Source: UBA2336 sp037443645 (GTDB lineage: Bacteria > Bacteroidota > Bacteroidia > Cytophagales > Cyclobacteriaceae). From it: DNA of 13,810 bases. A program made the translations under genes and the position numbers. Under the pieces are notes generated by a model. The model was given only the letters and a program-made list of their open reading frames with translations, searched no databases and was not told the DNA's origin. The stretch lies in the NCBI GenBank assembly GCA_037443645.1, contig JBBINY010000061.1, positions 1 to 13,810 on the forward strand, written 5' to 3'. Shown here piece after piece: positions 1 to 9,416 of the stretch; the first letter of the stretch is position 1, and the number at the start of each line of letters is the position of its first letter.

Positions 1-3000
1 TTTCTGCTCTCGATAAGCACAATTAATTTGCGGAGCAGGTCAAAGTACAAGGCAACGAAAAAGAATACGGTCATCACCCAGATTACGGTAATGTTGAAAT
101 AATAGGTATCGAATATGCGGCCTGCGAAATGCTTGGTGGGCTGATAAAAGTTGGCTGTATAATCAAAAAAATGCTTTGGCCTGTGTTCTTCCATATAAAT
201 CGGAAAGTATTTTTGAATAAGCCGGCCCCTGTACTCTACAATGCGTTGCTGTGCGGTGGCATTTTTTACCCAATCACCCACCTCTTTGTTAGCATATTGC
301 TTTCTAAACGATTCGAACGCTAACTCCTTCTCAGGAGTATTGATCTTTTCGCTAATGTACGCATCACGGCTTGCCGTTGCCTGGTTTAGGCGGGCGGTGT
401 AGTAATTTCTGAGTCTGCCAAGAAACCGTTGTGTTGAATCATACGCAGCCGAATCGAATTTGCCGGTTTGAAGTTTCGAAATCTCTGGGAGTTTGTCTTC
501 GCCTACCAGGTTAAGCTCGTTGGCAATTTCGCTGTGCAACAGTGCAAGCGTGTAGTTCAACTCGTTATGATTCCTGTTACGCCAGTTTGCCCGGTTATTC
601 AAACAAAATGAAAGTTTCGACTCCAGTTCCGGGATCAGGTACATGCGCTTGAATTCAGATATGGCAATGGTTTTGTCCCACTCGTAAAGTTCTTTTTCAT
701 AGGGGTTGTCTCGAAACTGCGTAACCATAAAGGCTTCAAATGCCCAGCGCGAAGCCATGATATCGCCCATCAGGGGCACACCTACCGGCTCGCCTACCTG
801 GGGGTTAAACCGGTCGAATTGAATAACAACGCCACTTAACAACAACTGTGGAATAATAAGCAGGGGTATGAGGATGTAAATGGTTACAGCCGAATTAAAT
901 GCAGAACTGATATTCAATCCAAGGATGTTTGCAAAACAGGAAGTGCTGAACAGGATGAGCCAGTAGCGCATTTCCGTCAGGGGTATTTCCAGAACCAGGT
1001 TTCCCACCACAAGGAAGAAAATGGTTTGAACAGCCGAAATACAAAACATCACCAACACTTTTGAATACAGGTAACTGGCCCGGCTCAGGTGGAGAAACTT
1101 TTCGCGCTTCAATATTTTCCGGTCTCGGAAAATCTCTTCAGCACTCATGGTCAGCCCGAAGAATAAAGCCACCACCACGCTCATGAAAAAGTAAACCGGA
1201 ATATTGTTGTTGTCGTAAAACGAATAACGCGCTTCATTGCCGGAAAGGATATTGTAATACTTAACCATGAAACTGATAAAGAACGCCAGCACCGGAGCTT
1301 CGAGTAAATTAATGTACAGGTACTGCTTGTTTGAAAGCTTGGCCAGCACATCGCGTATAATGAAAATTTTTAACTGGCTGCCCTTGTCGGCAATGGATTG
1401 GGTTTCGGGCAAGGCTTCGCGGCTGTGTTCAACGCGCGGGATCTTAAGTTTCTGCTTAAAGTATTGATACCATTGCCCAGGCGAAATCTTTCGCGTGTTT
1501 GTGAGGCGGCCGTATTCATTAACAACCTTTGTTTCAATTATGTTAAACACCTGTTCCGGGTTGATGTTCCCGCACTCCGGGCATGCCCCTTGTGTTTTAT
1601 TGGCAGCGTTGATGATGTCGCGAAAATAAATTACGGATTCAACCGGGTTGCCGTAGTAAATCTGAAAGCCACCCACATCCAGGATCACCAACGTGTCAAA
1701 CATTTTAAAAATGTCAGAGGAAGGCTGATGTATCACCACAAAGATCATTTTGCCACGCAGTGAAAGCTCCTTGAGCAGGTCCATGATGTTCTCCGAATCA
1801 CGGGAAGACAGCCCGGAAGTCGGTTCATCCACAAAGAGAATTGCCGGCTCGCGCAACAGTTCCAGGCCAATGTTCAGCCGTTTTCGCTGTCCTCCGCTGA
1901 TGGTTTTTTGCAATGGCGAACCCACTTTCAGATTTCGGGTTTCGCTAAGCCCCAACTGGTTTAGTACACGCTCAACCAATTCGGCAATCTGATCTTTGGT
2001 GTACTCTCCAAAGCACAACCGCGCAGCGTAATACAGGTTTTCGAAAACAGTAAGGTCTTCAATAAGCAGGTCATCTTGTGGGATGTATCCAATGATGCCC
2101 TGCACCGTTGACGGATTTTCATGGATATCAATTCCATTGATGGCAACCCTGCCGCTAGAAGGAGTTTCGGAACCATTGAGTACACTGAGCAAGGTTGATT
2201 TGCCAGAGCCGCTGGCCCCCATTATGCCGATGAGCTTTCCGCCTTGCTCGGCAATGTTGATGTTTTGAAGTCCGGCTCTTCCCGACTTGAAATGGTAAAA
2301 GATGTGATCAGCAGTGAAGGTTATTTTTTGAGCCTGCCCGCCCGCCAGAAACCGGCCAATAATGTCGCTGTAGTAAATCGGCTCAATCTTATCGCCCCGA
2401 ATGGTGCTTCCTGTAGGGAAGATGTCAACCTTCCGGCTTTTCAGCGGTATGCTGTTCAGGTAGAGAACAGAAATACCCAGGTACTTAATGAAGTACGTGT
2501 CCTCCAGTTTCAGAATGGCAACAAGTCCGTTAATGTTCTTTTCAACGATTCGCGGACCGGGGTATGGTTTATCGTCATACCCTTCATCAATCACCAGCAC
2601 ATTGGGTGCCGACAGCTCGTCTATATCCTGCCCCACAACAAAATTCCGAAGGGCATCAATTTCTTTTTTAGGAACTTTAAGCGCCTGACCGATATAAAAA
2701 ATCAGATTCTCCTGCCGTTCGGATATTTCCCAATCGGCAAACACCAGTTCAATGATTTTGATGATGAGCACCAGCTTCTGTTGCATGGTAAGCGCCTGGT
2801 TTACCTGCTTGCTGATCTGCATAATCCGCGACCAGTCATCTACAAACTGAATGGTATCCGGGTCGAGGGCACTCAGATCCTGTGCCGATTCGATTTTGTG
2901 GTTTTTACAGAAATCATCGAATAAATTGAGGTAGTACTTGGTTGAGTCACGATTGAGGTGAATGCCCAGAAATTCCTTGATGTTATTGCGCTCGTCTTCC

Positions 3001-3065
3001 GTGATGCGTTCGCGCGCCACAATGGCAAAAAGCTGGATAATGGCCTTTAACAGTTCTTCACTCAT
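1..3065 (-). CDS. ABCG-type ABC transporter (ATPase plus permease) with N-terminal TerB-like domain, C-terminus cut by window edge
   Basis: This is a single-chain inner-membrane ABC half-transporter; the substrate is unknown. About 1021 codons are visible, read leftward from the ATG at 3063-3065, with an in-frame TAA a short way upstream that fixes the start region. Residues 1-150 are acidic and helical (TerB-like), and about 175-225 are beta-rich and resemble an FHA fold. The ATPase follows: Walker A GASGSGKST (about 283-291), Q-loop GYIPQDD (about 327), signature ISGGQRKRLNIG (about 389), Walker B ILFVDEPTSGLS (about 409) and the H-loop histidine (about 446). A lone CPEC pair lies near 495. 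Six hydrophobic segments fall near 586-603, 622-640, 667-690, 700-717, 724-746 and 989-1008, with a helical, charged loop of about 240 residues before the last. The ATPase-first order is the ABCG layout. Probably only a few C-terminal residues are missing. The ABC assignment is firm; the TerB-like and FHA-like calls are from sequence texture and memory. Confidence 0.93.
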   Translation of the reverse strand, partial: MSEELLKAIIQLFAIVARERITEDERNNIKEFLGIHLNRDSTKYYLNLFDDFCKNHKIESAQDLSALDPDTIQFVDDWSRIMQISKQVNQALTMQQKLVLIIKIIELVFADWEISERQENLIFYIGQALKVPKKEIDALRNFVVGQDIDELSAPNVLVIDEGYDDKPYPGPRIVEKNINGLVAILKLEDTYFIKYLGISVLYLNSIPLKSRKVDIFPTGSTIRGDKIEPIYYSDIIGRFLAGGQAQKITFTADHIFYHFKSGRAGLQNINIAEQGGKLIGIMGASGSGKSTLLSVLNGSETPSSGRVAINGIDIHENPSTVQGIIGYIPQDDLLIEDLTVFENLYYAARLCFGEYTKDQIAELVERVLNQLGLSETRNLKVGSPLQKTISGGQRKRLNIGLELLREPAILFVDEPTSGLSSRDSENIMDLLKELSLRGKMIFVVIHQPSSDIFKMFDTLVILDVGGFQIYYGNPVESVIYFRDIINAANKTQGACPECGNINPEQVFNIIETKVVNEYGRLTNTRKISPGQWYQYFKQKLKIPRVEHSREALPETQSIADKGSQLKIFIIRDVLAKLSNKQYLYINLLEAPVLAFFISFMVKYYNILSGNEARYSFYDNNNIPVYFFMSVVVALFFGLTMSAEEIFRDRKILKREKFLHLSRASYLYSKVLVMFCISAVQTIFFLVVGNLVLEIPLTEMRYWLILFSTSCFANILGLNISSAFNSAVTIYILIPLLIIPQLLLSGVVIQFDRFNPQVGEPVGVPLMGDIMASRWAFEAFMVTQFRDNPYEKELYEWDKTIAISEFKRMYLIPELESKLSFCLNNRANWRNRNHNELNYTLALLHSEIANELNLVGEDKLPEISKLQTGKFDSAAYDSTQRFLGRLRNYYTARLNQATASRDAYISEKINTPEKELAFESFRKQYANKEVGDWVKNATAQQRIVEYRGRLIQKYFPIYMEEHRPKHFFDYTANFYQPTKHFAGRIFDTYYFNITVIWVMTVFFFVALYFDLLRKLIVLIESR

Positions 3066-3149
3066 GCGCAGGAAATACGGCCTAAAATAGGCTTAAAATA
3101 GTAATTAAACGAAGGGAATAACGATCCGGATGAATATACCACCGGAACG

Positions 3150-3179
3150 TTTGGCGTGCTGAAAATTGGGCTTAATTTG
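3150..3179 (+). promoter_or_regulatory. Candidate Bacteroidota-type promoter for the LolA-like gene
   Basis: A TTTG at 3150-3153 is followed after 18 bp by TTAATTTG at 3172-3179, which matches the -7 consensus TAnnTTTG at seven of eight positions. Transcription would start near 3186, giving a leader of about 54 nt before the ATG at 3240. The site is in the 174-bp divergent gap shared with the ABC transporter. No comparably good site was found for the opposite strand. Confidence 0.35.
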
Positions 3180-3239
3180 GCTGCCTGTATGTAACAAAAT
3201 CGGAATTAAACCGACCAACCATCAAAACTAAATTACATT

Positions 3240-3989
3240 ATGAAAATCAAGCTTTTAGCCATGGTTGCCTGTATGGCAATAGGTTCTGCCCTCTACGGTC
3301 AGACAGTTGACGACATCATTAAGAATTACTTTGAAAATACCGGGGGCCTTGCCAAATGGAAGGCGCTTACCGGCCTTAAAATCACTGCCAAAGTAAATCA
3401 ACAGGGAATGGAAATCCCGTTGGAGATCGTACAGCTGAAAGACGGAAGGCAGTACACGTCCATCTCCTTCCAGGGAATGACCATTAAGCAGGGTGTTTAT
3501 GATGGAACAACCCTTTGGTCTACAAATTTCATGAACATGAAAGCCGAACGCAGTGATGCCGAAGCTACGGAGAACTTTAAGCAGGAGATTGGCGATTTTC
3601 CAGATCCGTTCTTAAACTACAAAGAGCGGGGTCTGAAAGCGGAACTGGTAGGAAAAGAAACCATTGAAGGGACCGAATGCTATAAAATTAAACTGACTAA
3701 AAAGCCGATCAAAGTGGATGGGGTCGCTACCGACAATGTGCTGTTCTATTACTTTGACACCGAGAACTATGTTCCTGTTTTAATGGAGAGTGAAATTAAA
3801 ACCGGGCAGGCCAAAGGAATGACCCAGCAGATCACCTGGAGCGATTACCAGGAAGTTGACGGACTGATGATGCCCTTCTCCATGTCGCAGGGTGTAAAGG
3901 GAGCGGGAAGTCAGCCATTAACAATAATTGCCTATCAGGTTAACCCCAAAGTGGATAATTCAATATTTAAATTCCCGGAAGGTCAGTAA
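3240..3989 (+). CDS. Secreted LolA-like (outer-membrane lipoprotein-sorting type) protein of unknown ligand
   Basis: The 249-aa product starts with a signal peptide (MKIKLLAMVACMAIGSALYG, cleavage likely before QTVDD), so it is exported to the periplasm. The rest is almost all beta strands with alternating charged and hydrophobic residues. It opens with a helix of the form DDIIKNYFENTGGLAKWKAL, as in Bacteroidota proteins assigned to the LolA/LppX fold, and has the turn VGKETIEGTECYKIKLT (about 138-154) and a C-terminal strand ending NSIFKFPEG. There is no lipobox cysteine, so it is probably soluble. Members of this fold bind lipids or lipoproteins in a half-barrel; binding is an inference here. 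The gene has its own candidate promoter and ends 40 bp before an intrinsic terminator, so it seems monocistronic. It is not the classic LolA chaperone and no gene symbol is warranted. Confidence 0.8.
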   Translation: MKIKLLAMVACMAIGSALYGQTVDDIIKNYFENTGGLAKWKALTGLKITAKVNQQGMEIPLEIVQLKDGRQYTSISFQGMTIKQGVYDGTTLWSTNFMNMKAERSDAEATENFKQEIGDFPDPFLNYKERGLKAELVGKETIEGTECYKIKLTKKPIKVDGVATDNVLFYYFDTENYVPVLMESEIKTGQAKGMTQQITWSDYQEVDGLMMPFSMSQGVKGAGSQPLTIIAYQVNPKVDNSIFKFPEGQ

Positions 3990-4028
3990 TTTTAACAGCT
4001 TGATTATTAACTAGTTATTTGATAATTA

Positions 4029-4069
4029 AAAAGGCTTGATGCAGTAATGTCTTCAGGCCTTTTCCTTTT
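4029..4069 (+). terminator. Intrinsic terminator after the LolA-like gene
   Basis: AAAAGGCTTGA at 4029-4039 pairs with TCAGGCCTTTT at 4053-4063 (11 bp with one G-U pair) around a 13-nt loop. The run TTTTCCTTTTA follows. It separates the LolA-like gene from the large BNR-repeat gene, which should therefore have its own promoter inside 4064-4098 or depend on readthrough. No consensus promoter was found there. Confidence 0.8.
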
Positions 4070-4098
4070 ATAAACCGTTTCATTCAAAATCTTTACAC

Positions 4099-7000
4099 AT
4101 GAAAAAAACACTACTTCTACTGATGCTGGTTGTTGCCCTTGAGGCACCAACCAGGGGCCAGGATGCTATTTCGAGGGGCAAGGAATTGTTTGGCGACCTG
4201 AAGGCACGGCATATCGGGCCGGCAATTATGAGCGGCCGGATTACCGATCTTGAACTTCACCCGGTGAATGCCCGGATAATCTATGCAGGTACAGCCGGTG
4301 GTGGTGTGTGGAAAAGCAGCAATGGCGGGGCTACTTTCAATCCTATTTTTGATGATTACTGCCAATCCATTGGGGCCGTTGAAATTGACCCTTCCGATCC
4401 TGACAACGTAGTCTGGGTGGGCACCGGAGAAGTTTGGACGCGCAACAGTGTTTCGGTTGGCGATGGGTTGTATAAAACGACCGATGGTGGAGCCACCTGG
4501 CAGAAAATGGGATTTGAGAAATCTGAGCGCATTGCCGGAATCCAGGTAAATCCCAAAAAACCCAATGAAATTTATGTGGCCGTGCTCGGACCCCTGTGGA
4601 GCGACAGTGATGAGCGAGGATTGTATAAAACCACCGATGGCGGAAAGACATGGACCAAGATTCTGTTTATCAATAAAACCACCGGTGCCAGCGACCTGCT
4701 GCTCGACCCGAAAGACCCAAACATTGTATATGCCGCATTCTGGGAGGTTCGCAGAACACCCTGGTCGTTCAGCTCAGGTGGAGAGAACAGTGCACTTTAT
4801 AAATCGACTGATGGCGGCAAAACCTTCGCAAAAATTCACAATGGCTTTCCGAAAGGTAAGTTGGGCCGCCTGGCCATTGCCGTAGCCCCGTCCAGCACCA
4901 ACATTTTGTACACGGTAATCGAATCGGAGCAGGACAAGGACAAAGGCCTGTACCGAAGTGATGATGCAGGTGCAAGTTGGAAACAGCTAAACAATGATTT
5001 TGAATTACTGGTGCGTCCTTTTTACTTCTCAAGGATTGAGGTTGATCCGCGCAACCCTGACGTTGTGGTAAAAGCCGGATTGATGGGGTCCATCTCCCGC
5101 GATGGCGGCAAGACTTTTAAAAACCTGGGGCCCAATCACTCTGACGTTCACGACATTGTATTTGATATTAAAGATTCCGACCGCATGCACATCGCCACCG
5201 ATGGAGGAGTTTACCGCTCCTGGGATGGCGGAACGACCCTTGAGATCGTTGAAAACATTCCCGTATCGCAGTTTTATCACGTAAGCGTTGATAATGAAGA
5301 GCCCTATAATGTTTATGGCGGACTCCAGGATAACGGTTGCTGGTTTGGTCCCTCCAGTTCGCCAGGGGGCGTGGAAGCAAAAGATTGGGTTCGTGTCGGC
5401 TATGGCGATGGCTACCGGGTTTACCGGCATCCCACAAAAAAACTGATCTATTCTGAAATGCAGGGAGCCGAAAATGTATGGCGGTTCGATCCGGCAAAAG
5501 ATCAGGCCAAAACCATTCAGCCACTGCCTGCCAAAGGCGATCCGAAACTTCGCTTTAACTGGAATGCATCGCTCGCCATCAGCCCGAATAAGCCCGACCG
5601 CGTTTACATAGGCAGTCAGTTTGTTCATCGGTCTGAGGATATGGGAGAAACATGGGTTAAAATTTCACCCGACCTTACCACCAACAACAAGGCAAAGCAA
5701 AACCAGGAAGATTCCGGAGGCCTTTCGCGTGATAATTCAGGAGCCGAAAACCATTGTACCATTTTTACGATTGCCGAATCCCCGCTTGATGAAAACATTG
5801 TATGGGCAGGGACGGATGATGGCAACCTGCAGCTTACGCGCGATGGCGGTAAAACATGGACTAACGTGGCTGGTAATGTGCCAGGTTTGCCAAAAAACAC
5901 CATGGTATATCACATTGAAGCCAGTGTATTCAGCAAGGGAAATGCCTATGCCGTGTTTACCGGCTACCAAACCGGTGACATGAACACCTATGTATACAAA
6001 ACAACCGACTTTGGTGCAACCTGGAAGTCACTTGTAACACCTGACATCTATGGCTTTGCGCGCAACATTCAGGAAGACTATGAAAATGAAAATCTTCTTT
6101 TTCTGGGTACGGAATTCGGTCTGTTCATCACCATCGATGGCGGCAAAAGCTGGATGAAGTTCACGAATAACATGCCTGCTGCCAATGTGCATTACCTTGA
6201 ATTACACAAGCGCACAAACGACCTGGTTATTGCCACGCACGGCCGTGGCGTGATTATTATTGATGACATAAGTCCACTGCGCCAGCTTAACGAAGAAGTG
6301 CTGAACAAGGATCTTCATTTTTTCAAAACACGCCCAACGGTAATCAACGAGTCCAATGGTTTTGGCGGGGCAAGTACCGAAACGCAGTTTGTAGGAGCCA
6401 ATGCCAGTACGGCAGCCCGCATCATCTATTATCAAAAGAGGCGGCATACGCTGGGTAAAATGACCCTTGAAATTCAAGATGCCAGCGGTAACAAAATCAT
6501 TGAATTGAATCCCGGTAAAGCGAAAGGAATAAACGTAGTGGATTGGTACTATAGCGTTAAGCCTCCTAAAATGGCTGCCGCCAAAACCTTTGCATTCGGA
6601 GGATTTACACCCATGCGTGTTCCGGCCGGAACATACAAAGTTGTGATTCAAAAAGGTAAGGAAACCTATACCAACGACCTGGTGCTTGAGTATGACAAGC
6701 GCTCAGACATACCCCTTGCCGACCGGAAACTGCAGGAGGAGACCACCCGCAAATTGTATCGGATGGCCGAGGATCTGGCATACCTGGTGTATGATCTGGA
6801 TGAACACCTTAAACTGGCTGAAAGCATCAAAGCGAAAAATTCATCTACCGCAAAAACTATTAACCCCATTATTGCCGAGCTGACTAAAATCAAAGAAACG
6901 TTAGTTGTAACAAAAGGTGATAATTATGTAGGCGCTGCCGAACCTCAGTTGCGTGAGCGAATGGCTGAACTCTACAGCAAGGTGGCTCAAAGCTTTTATA

Positions 7001-7179
7001 AGCCCAATTCAGCCGAAATGGATAACCTTGAAGTTATAGAAAACCGATTCAATACGGCTAAGTCTGATTTCAAAAAGCTTAAAGATAAGCACCAGGCAAA
7101 GCTAAATGAGTTAGCAGGCAAGAACGGACTGGAGCCCATTAAGCTAAAATCATTCGAGGAGTTTGTGAAAGAACCTTAA
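4099..7179 (+). CDS. Secreted BNR/Asp-box beta-propeller protein (VPS10/sortilin-like, often annotated as glycosyl hydrolase)
   Basis: The 1026-aa protein has a signal peptide (residues 1-20, cleaved near TRG-QDA), so it is exported. Residues about 35-720 form one or two beta-propellers marked by many Asp-box motifs of the type S/T-x-D-x-G-x-T-W, for example KTTDGGATW, KTTDGGKTW, KSTDGGKTF, SRDGGKTF, RSEDMGETW, TRDGGKTW and TIDGGKSW; I count about eleven, some degenerate. Family-typical strings are RHIGPAIMSGRI near 37 and YAGTAGGGVWKS near 62. After the propeller comes a beta-sandwich-like part (about 740-870), then a charged helical tail (about 880-1010). Asp-box repeats are structural, and I see no catalytic set proving sialidase or other glycosidase activity, so the usual label glycosyl hydrolase is only a fold-level name. 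Its length is normal for this Bacteroidota family. A single frame runs without interruption. Confidence 0.88.
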   Translation: MKKTLLLLMLVVALEAPTRGQDAISRGKELFGDLKARHIGPAIMSGRITDLELHPVNARIIYAGTAGGGVWKSSNGGATFNPIFDDYCQSIGAVEIDPSDPDNVVWVGTGEVWTRNSVSVGDGLYKTTDGGATWQKMGFEKSERIAGIQVNPKKPNEIYVAVLGPLWSDSDERGLYKTTDGGKTWTKILFINKTTGASDLLLDPKDPNIVYAAFWEVRRTPWSFSSGGENSALYKSTDGGKTFAKIHNGFPKGKLGRLAIAVAPSSTNILYTVIESEQDKDKGLYRSDDAGASWKQLNNDFELLVRPFYFSRIEVDPRNPDVVVKAGLMGSISRDGGKTFKNLGPNHSDVHDIVFDIKDSDRMHIATDGGVYRSWDGGTTLEIVENIPVSQFYHVSVDNEEPYNVYGGLQDNGCWFGPSSSPGGVEAKDWVRVGYGDGYRVYRHPTKKLIYSEMQGAENVWRFDPAKDQAKTIQPLPAKGDPKLRFNWNASLAISPNKPDRVYIGSQFVHRSEDMGETWVKISPDLTTNNKAKQNQEDSGGLSRDNSGAENHCTIFTIAESPLDENIVWAGTDDGNLQLTRDGGKTWTNVAGNVPGLPKNTMVYHIEASVFSKGNAYAVFTGYQTGDMNTYVYKTTDFGATWKSLVTPDIYGFARNIQEDYENENLLFLGTEFGLFITIDGGKSWMKFTNNMPAANVHYLELHKRTNDLVIATHGRGVIIIDDISPLRQLNEEVLNKDLHFFKTRPTVINESNGFGGASTETQFVGANASTAARIIYYQKRRHTLGKMTLEIQDASGNKIIELNPGKAKGINVVDWYYSVKPPKMAAAKTFAFGGFTPMRVPAGTYKVVIQKGKETYTNDLVLEYDKRSDIPLADRKLQEETTRKLYRMAEDLAYLVYDLDEHLKLAESIKAKNSSTAKTINPIIAELTKIKETLVVTKGDNYVGAAEPQLRERMAELYSKVAQSFYKPNSAEMDNLEVIENRFNTAKSDFKKLKDKHQAKLNELAGKNGLEPIKLKSFEEFVKEP

Positions 7180-7202
7180 CCCAGGCCACTGCAAAAACCT
7201 CA

Positions 7203-7300
7203 TCGTTATGCTGAACGTAAGCGAAACCTCTCCTGCTTTCAGTGATTTTAAAGGAGATTCTTCGCTTACGCTTCTTGCATACCTCAGGCTGGCAGAATGA
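7203..7300. repeat. REP-like inverted repeat between convergent genes
   Basis: The gap between two convergent genes holds a long imperfect hairpin. GTAAGCGAA at 7217-7225 pairs perfectly with TTCGCTTAC at 7261-7269. Inside it TCTCCT (7229-7234) pairs with AGGAGA (7252-7257) across a 3x3 internal loop, and outside it TATGC (7207-7211) pairs with GCATA (7277-7281). The left flank TTATGCTGAACG and the right flank GGCAGAATGA resemble the ends of dispersed palindromic elements of the form ATGCTGA...TCAGAATGA that I recall from many bacterial genomes. It could also stop transcription from both sides, although no long T-run follows. Only one copy is in this window, so its repeat status is inferred. 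Confidence 0.6.
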
Positions 7301-7336
7301 GGCGGACTTTAAGGGAGTTATAAGATGGCCTCTTTT

Positions 7337-9373
7337 TTATCCGATCTTCGAAGTAATCAGGTCACTTAGTACAAGTAATCCTTCCCGGAGGTATTCATCA
7401 TCGAGTTTAAGCAGCGTACCCTCCTTTTGGCCTTCCTTATCAAGTTTCACAGCACCGGGCTTTTTTATATTCCGTTTCTTTTCCGATTCCTCAAGCTCTT
7501 TACGCCTCACGTCTTCGTTGAGAGAAATTCGGGTTTGCGACAGGTTTTTTCGGGTTTCTTCAGTCTGCGCCACCAGGTCTATTAATTGAGGATCCGTTTT
7601 CAGCCGATCCTGGTAAGAGCGTGTTAGGTTAGTTAGCACCTTATCGTTAATCATTGGAGTTTTCTGATACATGGTGCTGCGAATCTCATCCCAGGGCAGT
7701 GCACTTTTGCTGGAGCGCTCCCCGAACTGCTCGGCATCCAGCGCACTCGGGAATCTGATATCAGGAGTAACTCCCTTAAACTGCGTGCTGTTGCCGGTTA
7801 CTCTGTAAAATTTTTGAAAGGTAAGCTTCAATGCTCCAACTTCGTCTTTCGGATAATTGACATAGCGATCCAGTTCGATAATGGATTGAACTGTTCCTTT
7901 TCCGAATGAAGATTCTCCGACTACCACCCCGCGGTGATAATCCTGAATGGCACCGGCAAAAATTTCGGAAGCCGATGCGCTGAACCGGTTTATCAGTACA
8001 ACCAGTGGTCCATTGAACGTTATGCTCGTATCGTCATCACTCTTGATCTCGGTGCGGTTGTATGAGTCTTTCACCTGAACTACAGGTCCGGTCCGGATAA
8101 ATAGGCCGGTAAGGTTGATTGCCTCTTCCAGCGAACCACCACCGTTGTTGCGCAAATCCATCACCAACCCGTCAATCCGTTCTTTTTGCATTTCTGCTAT
8201 CAGGCGCTTAATATCTTTTGTGGTGCTGTTGAAATTCGGATCGCCTTTCTGATAGGCTTCCCAGTCGAAATAAAAACTCGGCAGGGTAATCACACCCAGT
8301 TTGATTTGCCGGCCATCCTGCATATAATCTATGATTTGCTTTTTAGCCGTTAAATCCTCCAGTTTAATCTTGTCGCGAATGAGGGTAACCACTACAGGAG
8401 GGCCGATTACACCGGTTTCTGCCGGCAGAATGGTAAGCCGGACTTTTGTTCCTTTCGGGCCCTTGATAAGTTTTACCACATCATCAATCCGCCATCCGAT
8501 AACATCCACCATTTCTCCATCATCACCCTGAGCTACCGCAATGATCCGGTCGTTCACATTTACCAATTTGGTTTTTTCGGCCGGTCCTCCGGCCAAAATT
8601 TCTATAACTTTGGTATAATCATTCTCTGTTTGCAACCGGGCCCCTATCCCTTCAAGCGATTGCGACATGCTTTGCTTGAACAAATCGGCCCGCCTGGGTG
8701 AGAAATAATTGGTATGGGGGTCATACGCCTCGGCAATAGCATTCATATAATAACTGAATACATCTTCGCTATTGGTTTGCTTAATCGATTTTACAAATCG
8801 GTCGTACCGGGTTTTAAGGGTTTCGGTAATTTCAGAGGAACTTTTACCGGTTAATTTTAAACTCAGTGCCTGATTTTTAATAGCCCTGGTCCATATCTCA
8901 TTCAGTTCAGGTTCGGATGCTGCCCACGGAGCCTTTTCGCGATCTACCTCGTAATGCTCGCTTGTTGAATAATCGAATTCTTTACCTACCAGGTTCTTTA
9001 AAACAAAATCCATTCGCTGCTGAAACCGCCTTTTGAATACCTCATAGATTTCAAAAGCCGGGTCAATCTTTTCATTTCGGGTCAGGTCATCCAGTTGAAA
9101 CCGGTATTTACTAAAGTTGTCAATATCGGATTTCAAAAAATAACTACGCTGGTTATCCAGGGTGGCGATATACGAATCCAGAATTGCCGAAGATAGGGAG
9201 TCGTTAAACCGCAGTTTTCGGTAATGGCTGCTTTCCAGAATCTGTACAATTACTTTTGCCTGCTTTCCAAACACCGGTTTCGCTGCAAGAATTGTATCGG
9301 CAGGAACCTGGTTTGCCCGGATTAAGACCGGGAACAATACCAGTAAAATCATCAACTTCAGGGACTTTCTCAT
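7337..9373 (-). CDS. prc: Tail-specific (C-terminal-processing) protease, peptidase family S41
   Basis: Prc/Tsp-type periplasmic serine protease of 678 aa, close to the 682 aa of E. coli Prc. I chose the ATG at 9371-9373 because it begins a clean signal peptide (MRKSLKLMILLVLFPVLIRA); an upstream in-frame ATG at 9442 would add 23 residues in front of it and overlap the preceding gene. Order: N-terminal helical domain (about 30-220), PDZ domain (about 227-335, with GIGARL and GGPAEK), S41 core, and a helical C-terminal domain rich in Lys/Glu. The core contains MDLRNNGGGSLEEA and SASASEIFAGAIQDY. By comparison with E. coli Prc (S452, K477, Q481), the catalytic residues are S467, K492 in SFGKGTVQ and Q496, with the expected 25-residue spacing. 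The family degrades or trims envelope proteins by their C-termini. It lies 43 bp after the membrane protein gene, so co-transcription is likely. Confidence 0.95.
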   Translation of the reverse strand: MRKSLKLMILLVLFPVLIRANQVPADTILAAKPVFGKQAKVIVQILESSHYRKLRFNDSLSSAILDSYIATLDNQRSYFLKSDIDNFSKYRFQLDDLTRNEKIDPAFEIYEVFKRRFQQRMDFVLKNLVGKEFDYSTSEHYEVDREKAPWAASEPELNEIWTRAIKNQALSLKLTGKSSSEITETLKTRYDRFVKSIKQTNSEDVFSYYMNAIAEAYDPHTNYFSPRRADLFKQSMSQSLEGIGARLQTENDYTKVIEILAGGPAEKTKLVNVNDRIIAVAQGDDGEMVDVIGWRIDDVVKLIKGPKGTKVRLTILPAETGVIGPPVVVTLIRDKIKLEDLTAKKQIIDYMQDGRQIKLGVITLPSFYFDWEAYQKGDPNFNSTTKDIKRLIAEMQKERIDGLVMDLRNNGGGSLEEAINLTGLFIRTGPVVQVKDSYNRTEIKSDDDTSITFNGPLVVLINRFSASASEIFAGAIQDYHRGVVVGESSFGKGTVQSIIELDRYVNYPKDEVGALKLTFQKFYRVTGNSTQFKGVTPDIRFPSALDAEQFGERSSKSALPWDEIRSTMYQKTPMINDKVLTNLTRSYQDRLKTDPQLIDLVAQTEETRKNLSQTRISLNEDVRRKELEESEKKRNIKKPGAVKLDKEGQKEGTLLKLDDEYLREGLLVLSDLITSKIG

Positions 9374-9416
9374 ACAATTTAGCTTACGATAATTTTTGGC
9401 AAAAGATGTGCCCAAA

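Noticed and set aside
2244..2924. 226-codon plus-strand open frame
   Set aside because: It lies entirely antisense to the ATPase-bearing ABC gene, whose Walker A, signature and Walker B motifs fix the coding strand; the translation has no family resemblance.
3083..3101. Direct repeat TAAAATAG twice, 11 bp apart, upstream of the ABC gene
   Set aside because: Spacing of one helical turn is suggestive of a regulator site, but in AT-rich intergenic DNA two 8-mers are weak evidence and no symmetry accompanies them.
5029..5628. 199-codon minus-strand open frame
   Set aside because: It is antisense to the BNR-repeat gene, which is continuous there and carries Asp-box motifs on the plus strand.
4099..7179. 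Sialidase or other glycosidase activity for the BNR protein
   Set aside because: Asp boxes are structural repeats found in many non-enzymatic propellers; the arginine triad and catalytic residues of sialidases were not identified.
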